Positions 16,783 to 25,164 of a stretch of 43,043 nt of DNA are shown here, piece by piece; the first letter of the stretch is position 1; each line of letters begins with the position of its first letter. The stretch comes from Mycobacterium sp. (lineage in GTDB: Bacteria > Actinomycetota > Actinomycetes > Mycobacteriales > Mycobacteriaceae), in NCBI GenBank assembly GCA_011620645.1, contig WOYS01000041.1:1-43043 (forward strand). The letters are read 5' to 3'. The translations under genes were made by a program, and so were the position numbers. The notes under the pieces were generated by a model. The model was given only the letters and a program-made list of their open reading frames with translations. It was not told the DNA's origin and ran no database searches.

Positions 16783-17972
16783 CGGGCGTGCCGCCAGATC
16801 ATCACGCGATTGTTGCCGGAGTCGGCGATGGCCAATGTCTCACCGTGCAGCGAGATTCCGTACGGCCAGCACAGGGTGTCCCGGCCGACGCCGGTCCAGC
16901 GGTTCTCGCCGTTGGCGGCAAAATCCGGCTGGCCCAGCACCACGTCGGCGGGTCTACCGTCGGTCACCCCGCCGGCTCCGGACCACATCAGGATCCGGTT
17001 GTTGGCGGTATCGGCCACCACCAGACGACCGGAATCGAGCGCCACCGCATATGGGAAGCGGAACCGGTCCGCGGTATGCGGGCCGTACGGCCATTCGACG
17101 GCGCTGCTGAAGTCGGGCTGGCCCAGCACCACGTCGGCGGGCTGGTCGCCGCCGGGGTGCGGCGACCAGCCCAGGATCCGATGGTCGCCGGCGTCGGCGA
17201 CCAGCAGCAGCTCGTCGGTGCCGGCAATCGCATGCGGCCATCGGAAGCCGGCCGGACCGACGGCTCGCCCGCGATTCTCCTCCCGCACCGCCGCATCCGG
17301 CTGTCCGAGCACGATATCGGCGCGCTGCCCGGGCTCGGGAATTCCGTTGTGCCAGCCCACGACCCGTCGATTGCCGGTGTCTGCGACCCAGAACCGTCCA
17401 CCCAGCAGCGCGAAACCGAACGGCCAGTACAGGCTCGCTGCACCGCAGTCGCCGCCGCGGTTGGGCTGCACGGAATCGGTATCGGGCTGCCCGATCACCA
17501 GGTCCGGTGCGGTGTCGCCGCGTTGGGGCACCACATCCCAGACCAGGATGCGGTGATGCCAGGAGTCGGCCACCAGCAGCCGACCGTCGATCACGGCAAC
17601 CCCGGTGGGCAGATTCATCCCTCGTTGCGGGCCGCGGCCACCGGCGGCCCGGCCCTCGGAGTTGCCGTCAGGCTGACCGAGCACCACGTCGGCGGGATGT
17701 TCGTCTCGGGTGGGCAGCCCATGCCAGACCAGCACCCGGTGGTTACCCGAATCGGCGACGACGACGTACTGATCGTCGATGAAGACCGCGCGCGGTGAGT
17801 ACATCCAGGCCGGCGTGGGGCTGGCCGGCGGCAGCGCCAGCCCACCGGGGGCGGGGGCACCCAGCCAGCACTGCGGTTCCCAGCCGCCGGTGTGTACGAC
17901 ATCGCACACCGCGGCCGGGGCACTGCCGACCGGACGACCGTCGATCGTCGGCCGCACGGTGTAGCGGCTCAT
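16779..17972 (-). CDS. NHL-repeat beta-propeller protein of the huc operon
   Basis: A 397-residue protein built from six NHL-type blades. Each ends in a variant of ADSGNHRVLVW (ADSWHHRILVW, ADTGNRRVVGW, ADAGDHRILGW, ADTANNRILMW, ADSGNNRVMIW), and five are separated by a (V/I)(L/I)GQPD linker. No signal peptide or membrane segment is visible, so it is probably cytoplasmic. NHL propellers are generally protein- or ligand-binding platforms; a scaffold role during Huc assembly is inference. It overlaps the genes on both sides by 4 bp (17969-17972 and 16779-16782), showing tight translational coupling within the operon. Confidence 0.85.
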   Translation of the reverse strand: MSRYTVRPTIDGRPVGSAPAAVCDVVHTGGWEPQCWLGAPAPGGLALPPASPTPAWMYSPRAVFIDDQYVVVADSGNHRVLVWHGLPTRDEHPADVVLGQPDGNSEGRAAGGRGPQRGMNLPTGVAVIDGRLLVADSWHHRILVWDVVPQRGDTAPDLVIGQPDTDSVQPNRGGDCGAASLYWPFGFALLGGRFWVADTGNRRVVGWHNGIPEPGQRADIVLGQPDAAVREENRGRAVGPAGFRWPHAIAGTDELLLVADAGDHRILGWSPHPGGDQPADVVLGQPDFSSAVEWPYGPHTADRFRFPYAVALDSGRLVVADTANNRILMWSGAGGVTDGRPADVVLGQPDFAANGENRWTGVGRDTLCWPYGISLHGETLAIADSGNNRVMIWRHAR

Positions 17973-19609
17973 CCGGTGACCCGGACCCAGACATCCCCGC
18001 CCTGCACCCGCAGCGCCTCCACCGGGATCAGCGTCGGAGTCGGTTCAGCCGGCAGCACCTCGACCGCGGTTATCGCCGGGACACCCCGCAGCAGTGCAGT
18101 TTCCACGAGTTCACGCAGTGTCACCGATGACACCGAGCAACCATTGCAGGCCCCTTCCAGCCGCACGAACGCCACCGCGTCGTCGATCCGGACCAGGGTC
18201 ACGTCGCCGCCGTGGCTGTGCAGTTGGGGCCGGACCGCGGCCAGCGCCCGATCGGCCAGCGTGTCGATATCAGGCTCGGTGACCGTGACCGGCTGCTCTG
18301 CGGTGGTTGACATCAGCGCTCCACAGTCCTGGTCGCGGGCCAGCGCGGTTTGCCGCGCCACCTCGTCGAGCACGCCGCGCACGGTGCGCACCGACTCGGA
18401 ATCCCCGAGTTCCTCGAACAGGAACCGCGCCTCGTACAGCTTGCCTTTGGCCAGGTCGAGCAGACCGAGGTGCGCCAGTACATTGCCCTGGTTGGCCAGC
18501 ACCCGGGCCCGACCGAGCGGATCGCTGTCCCGGTCCCGGGCGGCCAGTACCGCCTCGTAGATCTCGACCGCCTCCACGAGGTTGTCGGTCTGATGTTTGG
18601 ACGGGGTGTACACCAGCGAATTTGCCAGGTTCAGTTGCACGCTGGCCCACCGCCGCGGATGCTCCTCGGCGGTGAACACCGTCAGTGCCTGCCGCAACGA
18701 CTGCGCGGCCACTCCGAGCCGTAGCTGGCCCGACGCCTCCACCATGGGCATCGTCAAATAGGCGGTGGCCAGGTCTGCGTGCGCCGAGGCCCACAGCACC
18801 GGCGCGCCCTCGCGGCGTACCAGTTGCAGCGCCGAATGGTAATGCGGGATCGCCGAAGCCAGCAGTTCGGGACGGTCGGCGGCCTGCTCGTGCAGCAGGC
18901 CCGCCGCGGTCAGATGCAGCTCGGCGCGCGCGACCCGCAGTGCGTCAGCCCCGTCGAGGCAACGCAGCGCCCGCTCCAGGCGCGACAGCGCGGTGGGGTC
19001 AGCGGCGTCCCGGCAGATCCCGGCGGCCGCACCCAGCAGCATCCCGGCCAATGGTTCGGCGGCGGGGCCGGCCATTGTCACGGCGGCGTCGAGTAGCTCG
19101 ATGGCACGCGCGGGCACACCGTCGGCCAGGGCCGCCGACGCCTGGCCGGCCAGTAGTACGGCTGCCAGCTCGCCGTCGGTATCACCCGGTTCGGGCGCGG
19201 TGTCGCTACGTCCGACGGCGAATGACACCAGGTCGACGAGTGCACCGAATTCGCCGAGTGCCGAACGTAATTCGTCGACATCTGGGCCGGCGCCGATACT
19301 GTCGGGGTCGAGTACGAACCGGTTGTAGCGGGTGACCGGGTCGACGGCGGACGAGGCGCTCAACGCTGCCAGGGCTCCGTCGCGGTCGCCGGCCAGCGCG
19401 CACCGGTGAGCGGAGAGCCGGGCCGGCCACTCGTCGGGCAGGTTGCCCGACAGCAGCGCCCGCCGGGCCGGTTCGGTATCCGGGCCCGCCGGTACCAGCA
19501 GATAACCCAGGGGAAGGCCGAAGGCGCCCAGCGGTTGTGGGCGCACGGCGATATCTGCGCCGGCAGCGGCGATCACGGTTTCGGTCACGGCCCTCCTCGT
19601 GGTGTCCAT
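17969..19609 (-). CDS. TPR-like protein fused to NifU-like Fe-S scaffold domain
   Basis: A 546-residue fusion. Residues about 100-450 are helical with tetratricopeptide-like repeats (YNRFVL, LNLANSLVYTP, LANQGNVLAHLGLLDLAKGKLYEARFLFEELGD). The last 100 residues are a NifU C-terminal-type domain (DRALAAVRPQLHSHGGDVTLVRID) with the cluster-binding CNGC motif, Cys488 and Cys491. Such domains carry or transfer iron-sulfur clusters, so the fusion may load clusters into the Huc small subunit; that is inference. The ATG at 19609 is used, but a GTG at 19588 has an AGGAGG just before it and may be the real start. It lies between the protease and the NHL gene, overlapping the latter by 4 bp. Confidence 0.85.
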   Translation of the reverse strand: MDTTRRAVTETVIAAAGADIAVRPQPLGAFGLPLGYLLVPAGPDTEPARRALLSGNLPDEWPARLSAHRCALAGDRDGALAALSASSAVDPVTRYNRFVLDPDSIGAGPDVDELRSALGEFGALVDLVSFAVGRSDTAPEPGDTDGELAAVLLAGQASAALADGVPARAIELLDAAVTMAGPAAEPLAGMLLGAAAGICRDAADPTALSRLERALRCLDGADALRVARAELHLTAAGLLHEQAADRPELLASAIPHYHSALQLVRREGAPVLWASAHADLATAYLTMPMVEASGQLRLGVAAQSLRQALTVFTAEEHPRRWASVQLNLANSLVYTPSKHQTDNLVEAVEIYEAVLAARDRDSDPLGRARVLANQGNVLAHLGLLDLAKGKLYEARFLFEELGDSESVRTVRGVLDEVARQTALARDQDCGALMSTTAEQPVTVTEPDIDTLADRALAAVRPQLHSHGGDVTLVRIDDAVAFVRLEGACNGCSVSSVTLRELVETALLRGVPAITAVEVLPAEPTPTLIPVEALRVQGGDVWVRVTG

Positions 19610-19715
19610 CCGCGCAGGGGTCCCCGCAGGTCGCGTTCGGCGGCGGCACTGTCGGTCCGCACCACCGTCGGTGGCCGGCCGTGCGGGAAAGGCTCCCGGC
19701 ACTCACACATGGCCA

Positions 19716-20501
19716 TCACCGGTCTGGCCCCGTACCGGCACCGGTCGGGATGGGGATTCGTAAAGCGGAATGTTCATCGTCCCAGAATGCCCGACATACG
19801 CCCGTAAGTAAGGTATCCCTAACTAGCTCACTGACCAGCACGGACCGGTCTCCGACCGGATTACGCTGTTTGAGCAGCAGACCACCGCTGCGCGGTCCGC
19901 ATAGCGGAATGAGCCAGAAATCTCCGTCCCGGATCACCGCGGCCACCGCATCGGACGGGAACCGGGCCGCCGCCAGCGCCGCATCCAGGCACAGGTAACC
20001 ATCCGCCGTGAACCCGACGAACGCCTCGCCATGTCCGGCCGGTCGCAGCGGGCCCAGATAGTCACGCTCGAGGGCGGCAATGACCTGCTCCATCGCCGCG
20101 GTCGCGGTGTCGGACAGCTCGGCGCCCAGCTCCACCCCGGCCGCCTCGATCAGGAACACCGTGATGTCGGTCGGGCAATCCTCACCCAGGGCCCAGCGGG
20201 CAAACGCGATGGCGTGATCCCAGCGGAACATGTGCGTATGCAGGCCTTGCAGCGGCGGCAATTCGGCCAGCTGGTGGCCCGGAACCCGGTAAACGGTCCC
20301 CGGTGCGGCACCGGTTGCGGCGGCGTCGATGATGACCACCCGCGCGGCACCGCGCATCTGGAACGCCACGTCCATGCCTGCGGTGCCGCCGTCGACGAGC
20401 TTGGCCCCGTCGGGTACGCCACGCTCCCACAGGTGACGCACCAGCACCGGTCCGACTCCGTCGTCACCGCGCAGCAGGTTGCCGCAGCCGATGACCAGCA
20501 C
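19716..20501 (-). CDS. Hydrogenase maturation protease with C-terminal extension
   Basis: Endopeptidase expected to remove the C-terminal peptide of HucL after nickel insertion. Residues 1-155 form the HybD/HycI-type protease with GCGNLLRGDDGVGP (Asp13/Asp14), Asp59 and His90 as probable nickel-sensing ligands. About 105 further residues follow (FVGFTADGYLCLDAALAAARFPSDAVAAVIRDGDFWLIPL, then SGGLLLKQRNPVGDRS) that are not part of the usual protease, roughly 150-165 residues long. The extension has no recognised fold. The start is GTG at 20501; no better start was found between it and the hucL stop 70 bp upstream. Third position behind hucS-hucL, so it is presumably the Huc-specific protease. 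Confidence 0.88.
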   Translation of the reverse strand: MLVIGCGNLLRGDDGVGPVLVRHLWERGVPDGAKLVDGGTAGMDVAFQMRGAARVVIIDAAATGAAPGTVYRVPGHQLAELPPLQGLHTHMFRWDHAIAFARWALGEDCPTDITVFLIEAAGVELGAELSDTATAAMEQVIAALERDYLGPLRPAGHGEAFVGFTADGYLCLDAALAAARFPSDAVAAVIRDGDFWLIPLCGPRSGGLLLKQRNPVGDRSVLVSELVRDTLLTGVCRAFWDDEHSALRIPIPTGAGTGPDR

Positions 20502-20571
20502 CCGACAACCCGGCGGTTCCAGGTCTGCCGGGGAAGCGCGCCGATGGGCTCCCGCTTGTGCTGAAGGCAGC

Positions 20572-22179
20572 TCACACCATCCCGTTGATCACGAACTTGG
20601 ACAACTCGCGTCCGGTCTTACCGTCGTAGGCGTGCACCGTGCACACCAGGCAGGAGTCGAAGCTGCGCGCCACATGGCCCAACTCGACCGGATCCTCGGC
20701 GTCGACGATCGGCGAACCGACCAGGGCCCGCTCGATCGGACCCAGCACATCGGCACCGTCCCGCGGCCCGATATTCCACGCCGTCGGTGTCACCACCTGG
20801 TAGTTCTTGATCTTGTTGTCCTCGATGACAATCCAGTCGGCAAGTGCACCGCGCGCCGCCTCGGTCGCACCGAAACCCCTACCTTCGGCGTACTCGGTGG
20901 GCTTGGAGTAGAAGCCCTCCTTCAGTTCCAGGTCATCGAGCCAGCCGCGGGCCCACTTGTAGTACTTGGGGGCCTCGTGCATCCGGGCCAGTTGGCGCAC
21001 CATCACCGACGGGCCGATCTTGTTGTAGATATCGGCGAACAGCGGGTCATCGTCCTGGTGTGGCGCGGCGTTGGGCCCCGCTGCGGCCATCCGGCGCGCC
21101 AGCGGTCCGGCCTCCAACGGGACGCGGTCGTTGCCGTTGACGGCGTAGCGCGGTGACTTGGCCCAGCTGTACTTGCCCTGCTTGCGCCCCTCTTCGGGAT
21201 CGATCGGGACGGTCTCGCCATCGAACGGGTGCAGCGGGCGGTCGCCGGAGTAGAACGAGTGCGTGACGTCCTCGAGCACCTTGGCCTGGTCGAACTCCGA
21301 CCACTGGCCGTCGACGTAGACGCCCGAGCGGCCAATCAGGGCGGCGTTGCGGCCGTCGACCGTCGGGTTCTCATACAGCGACGGCTCGAAATACGTTCCG
21401 GTGGCGAGGTAATTGCCCACCCCCTGGCCGTACTTGTCCAACCCGATGTCGAGGCAGTAGCGGATGAAGAACCCGCAGTCGCTGTTGTGCTGCGCCTCGT
21501 TCTCGTCCACCCAGGCCAGCACATCCTCCCAGGTCTTGTTCGCCAGCCAGCGGTCCACCGAGCAGCCCAGCCACTGACCTTCGAGCCAACTGTCGTTCCA
21601 GTGCTCCAGGATCGCAATCGAGCGGGTGACGTCCGACAGTGTGGGAGCGCACATCACCCCGCCGGGCACCATGAAACTCGAATGCGGCCACTGTCCGCCG
21701 AAGATGGCATAGACCTCCACCGGCTTACCCGAAAGCACCACTCCTGGTTGATAACTCGTGCCGACATAGGGAGCGAACCGGCGCACGGCTTCGTCGTAGA
21801 GCGACGATTTGGCGTAGTTCTTGTTGGTCAGGTCGATGGCGAACAATGCGTAGAAATACCGCGGAATGGACTGCAGCGTCTCACAGGCCTGGCAGATGTT
21901 GCGGATCAATGTCGCGTTGTGCGGCATGTGGGTGCGCCACGCGGTGTCGAGCGCGTAGGCCGACTTGTAGAGATGGCTGCCCCCGCAGATCCCGCAGATC
22001 CGCGGGCACACCACCAGGCCGGACTGCGGATCCTTGCCGCGCAGAATGATCTCGAAGCCGCGGAACATCGCAGCCTCGGTCCACGCGGAGGTCACGACAC
22101 CGTCGTCAATGGTCACCCGGACGTCGAGGTCACCCTCGACCCGGCCGAGTGGGCTCACGAACAGGTCCAGTGCGGTCAT
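20572..22179 (-). CDS. hucL: Group 2a NiFe-hydrogenase large subunit HucL
   Basis: Catalytic subunit of the oxygen-tolerant, high-affinity uptake hydrogenase Huc. The 535-residue product binds the NiFe(CN)2CO centre through the N-terminal RICGICGGSHLYKS and the C-terminal DSCLVCTVHAYDG; proteolysis is expected after the His, removing a tail ending FVINGMV. Sequence and length closely resemble M. smegmatis Huc (recalled, not searched). The ATG at 22179 has AAAGGAC upstream and starts the family-typical MTALDLFVSPLGRVEGDLDVRV; the open frame extends further upstream over the hucS end but without homology. No Tat signal, in line with a cytoplasm-facing enzyme linked to the respiratory chain via HucM. 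Confidence 0.96.
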   Translation of the reverse strand: MTALDLFVSPLGRVEGDLDVRVTIDDGVVTSAWTEAAMFRGFEIILRGKDPQSGLVVCPRICGICGGSHLYKSAYALDTAWRTHMPHNATLIRNICQACETLQSIPRYFYALFAIDLTNKNYAKSSLYDEAVRRFAPYVGTSYQPGVVLSGKPVEVYAIFGGQWPHSSFMVPGGVMCAPTLSDVTRSIAILEHWNDSWLEGQWLGCSVDRWLANKTWEDVLAWVDENEAQHNSDCGFFIRYCLDIGLDKYGQGVGNYLATGTYFEPSLYENPTVDGRNAALIGRSGVYVDGQWSEFDQAKVLEDVTHSFYSGDRPLHPFDGETVPIDPEEGRKQGKYSWAKSPRYAVNGNDRVPLEAGPLARRMAAAGPNAAPHQDDDPLFADIYNKIGPSVMVRQLARMHEAPKYYKWARGWLDDLELKEGFYSKPTEYAEGRGFGATEAARGALADWIVIEDNKIKNYQVVTPTAWNIGPRDGADVLGPIERALVGSPIVDAEDPVELGHVARSFDSCLVCTVHAYDGKTGRELSKFVINGMV

Positions 22180-22226
22180 GAAAAGTCCTTTCGGTGCTGC
22201 TGGCTGCTGCTTGGCCGGACTGGGCG

Positions 22227-23198
22227 CTAGACCACGAACATGTCTTCTTTGGACCACTGCGGCGCAGCGATCCTGGCCGCCGCCGCCAGGCCCATGTAGG
22301 TCAGGTGATCGGTCCCCTCGGGCACTTCCTTGGGGATCAGGCCGCTGACCTTCTGGGTCTTGAACAGCGTGCCGGGCGCCAGGTCGAAGTGCGGGAACTC
22401 CGGCTCCGTGCAGCCCAGGCACGGCATGCCCGCCCGGGTCTTCGATGACTGCCGGTTCCACAGGATGCGGTTGCACGGTGAGTGCGTCATCGGGCCCCGG
22501 CAACCGAATTCGTAGAACAGACAACCGGTTCGGGTGCCGTCGCCGAAGGACATCGTGGACTGCTTGTACTCGAAGAACTGTACCCGGGTGCAGCCGGTCT
22601 GGGTGAAGGTCTTGAAGAAGGTCTCCGGGCGGTGCAGGTCGTCGAGGGCGATATCACCGGCCCTGCCGGTGGCCAGCGCCACGATGATCTGGGTGATCCA
22701 GTCCGGATGCGCGGGGCAGCCCGGGACGTTGATGACCGGCAGGCCCATCTTCGACCGGAAGTCGGGGCCCAGGAACCCGCCCTTCTCGCGCTTGTGGAAT
22801 TGCAGCCCGGTGGAGCCCGAGGGGTTGGGCGCCATCGCGGGTATGCCTCCCCAGCAGGCGCAGTCACCGATGGCCACCACGATCTGCGCCGCAGCGGCCA
22901 GGTCGGTGACCCAGTCCTTCATCGGGCGGTCGGCGAACATGTCCATCCGGCCGCTCCCGTCGGGGGCCTCGATGACAGTCCCCTCGAAGACGAAGATATC
23001 CAGCGGGCGTTCGCCTTTGGCGCAGTCCCAGAACACCTTCTGGGCGTTCTTGCCGAGTTCGAGGCCCAGTGACGGGTGCCATAACAGATCGAGCCCGAAG
23101 TCGACGATCAAATCGACGACATTGGGCTCTTCTGCGTTGAGGAAGGACATCGTGTTGCCACTACACGCCCCGCCCTGGAACCAGAGCACCGATGCCAT
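22227..23198 (-). CDS. hucS: Group 2a NiFe-hydrogenase small subunit HucS
   Basis: Iron-sulfur electron-transfer subunit of Huc, 323 residues, beginning MASVLWFQGGACSGNTMSF without the Tat signal of group 1 enzymes. Cysteines for the clusters are visible in GGACSGN, GDCACWGGIPAM, VPGCPAHPDW, FGCRGPMTHSPCN and MPCLGCTEPEFP. Known Huc structures have three [3Fe-4S] clusters that raise the potential and oxygen tolerance; the Cys arrangement here is compatible. GAGGAG lies 5 bp before the ATG at 23198. The 47-bp gap to hucL and 72 bp from hucM indicate a single operon. Confidence 0.96.
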   Translation of the reverse strand: MASVLWFQGGACSGNTMSFLNAEEPNVVDLIVDFGLDLLWHPSLGLELGKNAQKVFWDCAKGERPLDIFVFEGTVIEAPDGSGRMDMFADRPMKDWVTDLAAAAQIVVAIGDCACWGGIPAMAPNPSGSTGLQFHKREKGGFLGPDFRSKMGLPVINVPGCPAHPDWITQIIVALATGRAGDIALDDLHRPETFFKTFTQTGCTRVQFFEYKQSTMSFGDGTRTGCLFYEFGCRGPMTHSPCNRILWNRQSSKTRAGMPCLGCTEPEFPHFDLAPGTLFKTQKVSGLIPKEVPEGTDHLTYMGLAAAARIAAPQWSKEDMFVV

Positions 23199-23270
23199 GA
23201 GAACTCCTCTCGGTCACCGGCCGCTACGACCGGATCGGACAGATTTACTGGGGTTGTGCCGCAACCTGTT

Positions 23271-23810
23271 TCACAGCTTGCGGCCGAAGATCCGGGCGAC
23301 TTCGATCAGGTAGACCAGGCCGCGGGTGACGTCGGGATCCTTGGCGGCGGTGCGCATGGTCTTCCACAGCCCGCGTAGGCCGCGCGGCGCCTGCGGTAAT
23401 CCGTCGCGGGCCGCGGTCACCGCGTCGCCGAGGGCGGCGAGCACCTCGGCACCGCGCGAATCGGTCAGCGCCGAGTTGAGCAGGGTGCTGATCGCGGGCG
23501 TGGCCTTGACAAGTCCGCCCGACAGTGTCGCCAGACTGGCGGCCAGTTGGCCCAGGTCGGCACTCTTGAGTTCGGCCAGCCCGGGCACCTGCGACGAGGA
23601 GCCACTGAACTCGCCGATCGCGGAAGAGAGGTTCGCGGTGATGTCGTCGCCCCTGCGGACCAAACCGTCCAGGCCACCGACCAGTATGGCCAGCAGATCG
23701 GCGTGGTCGAGGAGATCGTTGAGGGCGGCGGCGACGCTCGGGTCGTCCAGCCGGTCACGTACCGTATCGGCAGGCGATACCTGCCCCAAGGCGTGACCGT
23801 TGGCGACCAT
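23271..23810 (-). CDS. hucM: HucM-like DUF1641 protein
   Basis: A 179-residue helical protein preceding hucS, the position of HucM in M. smegmatis. The second half (GLVKATPAISTLLNS, then LWKTMRTAAKDPDVTRGLVYLIEVARIFGRKL) resembles DUF1641. HucM is known to form the central stalk that tethers Huc and helps menaquinone reach it. The Gly/Ala/Leu-rich helices here suit a coiled or hydrophobic-lined bundle, but the assignment rests on gene order and partial similarity. The ATG at 23810 has GGAGG 5 bp upstream, so it is preferred over the in-frame start at 23846. Confidence 0.75.
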   Translation of the reverse strand: MVANGHALGQVSPADTVRDRLDDPSVAAALNDLLDHADLLAILVGGLDGLVRRGDDITANLSSAIGEFSGSSSQVPGLAELKSADLGQLAASLATLSGGLVKATPAISTLLNSALTDSRGAEVLAALGDAVTAARDGLPQAPRGLRGLWKTMRTAAKDPDVTRGLVYLIEVARIFGRKL

Positions 23811-23892
23811 GCGAGCCTCCCTGCCGGAGTGCGGTGACAGGGCCAAACGTACTCAGCAACAACGACCGTGCCTATCGGTTTCGCGCAACCAT

Positions 23893-23920
23893 TGTCAGAA
23901 TTGCGTAGAAATGTCTACGC
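23893..23920 (-). promoter_or_regulatory. Palindromic operator and possible -35 of the huc operon
   Basis: GCGTAGA-AATG-TCTACGC (23903-23920) is a perfect inverted repeat with 7-bp arms in the spacer between hucM and the divergent AraC-type gene. Read toward hucM, a CTGACA hexamer (23898-23893) follows 4 bp later and could be a -35 element; no convincing -10 was found. The arrangement suits an activator touching RNA polymerase. The nearby AraC-type protein is the obvious candidate, although AraC proteins more often bind direct repeats. Confidence 0.5.
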
Positions 23921-24022
23921 TGGTGCGCGCCTGTCATAAGGGAGGCTTGCCTTGTCCGCACGAGATGTTCTCCCCCACGCCAATGTTAGCCTTGCCTTCC
24001 TTCGAGCGGGCTGATCGCCCCG

Positions 24023-25084
24023 ATGTCCCGCCTCGCCCGTCTGGGGTTCATCGACATCCGCCGCACCAGCGACCCGGTCCGGCGCAAGGTACGCTCCCGC
24101 GGCGTGCCGCCGGCGTTGTCCGAGCATGAGATCTTCTATACCGAAGACATCGCCGATGCCGCCCGCCTCATCGGCCGCGCGCTGTCCCCGCTGACAATTT
24201 CCGTCGACCCCGCCAACGCCGGCGGCTTCGCCGCCACCATGCACGGTGTGCGGCTGCGCAACGTCAGCATGCTCTACCTCGATCTGCACGTGGCAGCCAC
24301 CATCGACATCCCGGCCTCGGGTCGCTACTTCGCCGTGCACATGCCGATGAACGGCAGTGCCGCCATTGCACATCCGGAATCGACGTTCGAGGCCAACACC
24401 GTGCGGTCATTGGTCACCAGTCCCGGCGTACCGCTGCGTATCGCTTTCGAACACGATTCACCCCAGCTGCTGATCCGCATCGAGGAGTGCGCGATGACGG
24501 CACACGTGACGCGGCTGATCGGGCGAAACATGGTCAAGCCACTGGTTTTTGACCCCGAATTCGATCTGGCGACCGAGGCGGCGATGCGCTGGAACGCCGC
24601 CGTGCAACTCGTCCACACCGAGGTCTACCACTCCGGTTCGCTCATGCAACACGGTCGCGGAATCGGCGCCGTCGAGGAGCTGGTGATCAGCAGTCTGCTC
24701 TACCTGCAGCCGTCGACCTACCATGCCGATATCACCGAACCCCCCTCGTCGAGCGGGCGTCGCGCGGCCATCCAAGAGGCCATGGACTACATCGACGGCC
24801 ACCTCGCCGAACGGATCACCATGGCATCGTTGGCGCGGGCGGTGCACATGAGCGTGCGGTCGGTTCAGCAGGGTTTCCGCGAGGAGGTCGGCATGACTCC
24901 GATGACATTCGTGCGGGAGCGGCGCCTGGAACGGGTGCACTCCGAACTCGCCGACGCCATTCCGTCGGATGGCGTGACCGTCACCGCAGTCGCCGAACGG
25001 TGGGGTTTCCACCACCTCGGGAGCTTCGGCGTCGAGTACCGCAAGCGCTGGGGCGAGGCGCCGTCGGACACCCTGCGCCGCTGA
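24023..25084 (+). CDS. AraC-family regulator divergent from huc
   Basis: A 353-residue transcription factor. The N-terminal two-thirds resembles the AraC_binding_2 sensor domain (YFAVHMPMNGSA, VTSPGVPLRIAFEHDSPQLLIRIE) and residues about 255-353 form the two-helix-turn-helix AraC DNA-binding domain (ITMASLARAVHMSVRSVQQGFREEVGMTPMTFVRERRL, then VAERWGFHHLGSFGVEYRKRWGEAPSDTLRR). The ligand cannot be predicted. It faces the huc operon across a 212-bp spacer containing a strong palindrome, so it may control huc and itself. The ATG at 24023 lacks a clear ribosome-binding site, and the true start could differ by some codons. Confidence 0.85.
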   Translation: MSRLARLGFIDIRRTSDPVRRKVRSRGVPPALSEHEIFYTEDIADAARLIGRALSPLTISVDPANAGGFAATMHGVRLRNVSMLYLDLHVAATIDIPASGRYFAVHMPMNGSAAIAHPESTFEANTVRSLVTSPGVPLRIAFEHDSPQLLIRIEECAMTAHVTRLIGRNMVKPLVFDPEFDLATEAAMRWNAAVQLVHTEVYHSGSLMQHGRGIGAVEELVISSLLYLQPSTYHADITEPPSSSGRRAAIQEAMDYIDGHLAERITMASLARAVHMSVRSVQQGFREEVGMTPMTFVRERRLERVHSELADAIPSDGVTVTAVAERWGFHHLGSFGVEYRKRWGEAPSDTLRR

Positions 25085-25164
25085 CATCCGCTCGCAACAT
25101 ATTGCAGCGACACCGGTCGCCTCTTCGGCAGCTCACGCGCGCGATGCTTGAGAATCCGAAGGGA

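Noticed and set aside
19809..19827. IdeR-like iron box (about 13 of 19 positions) ahead of the TPR-NifU gene
   Set aside because: It lies within the coding sequence of the protease extension, the right half is poor, and chance matches at this level are likely.
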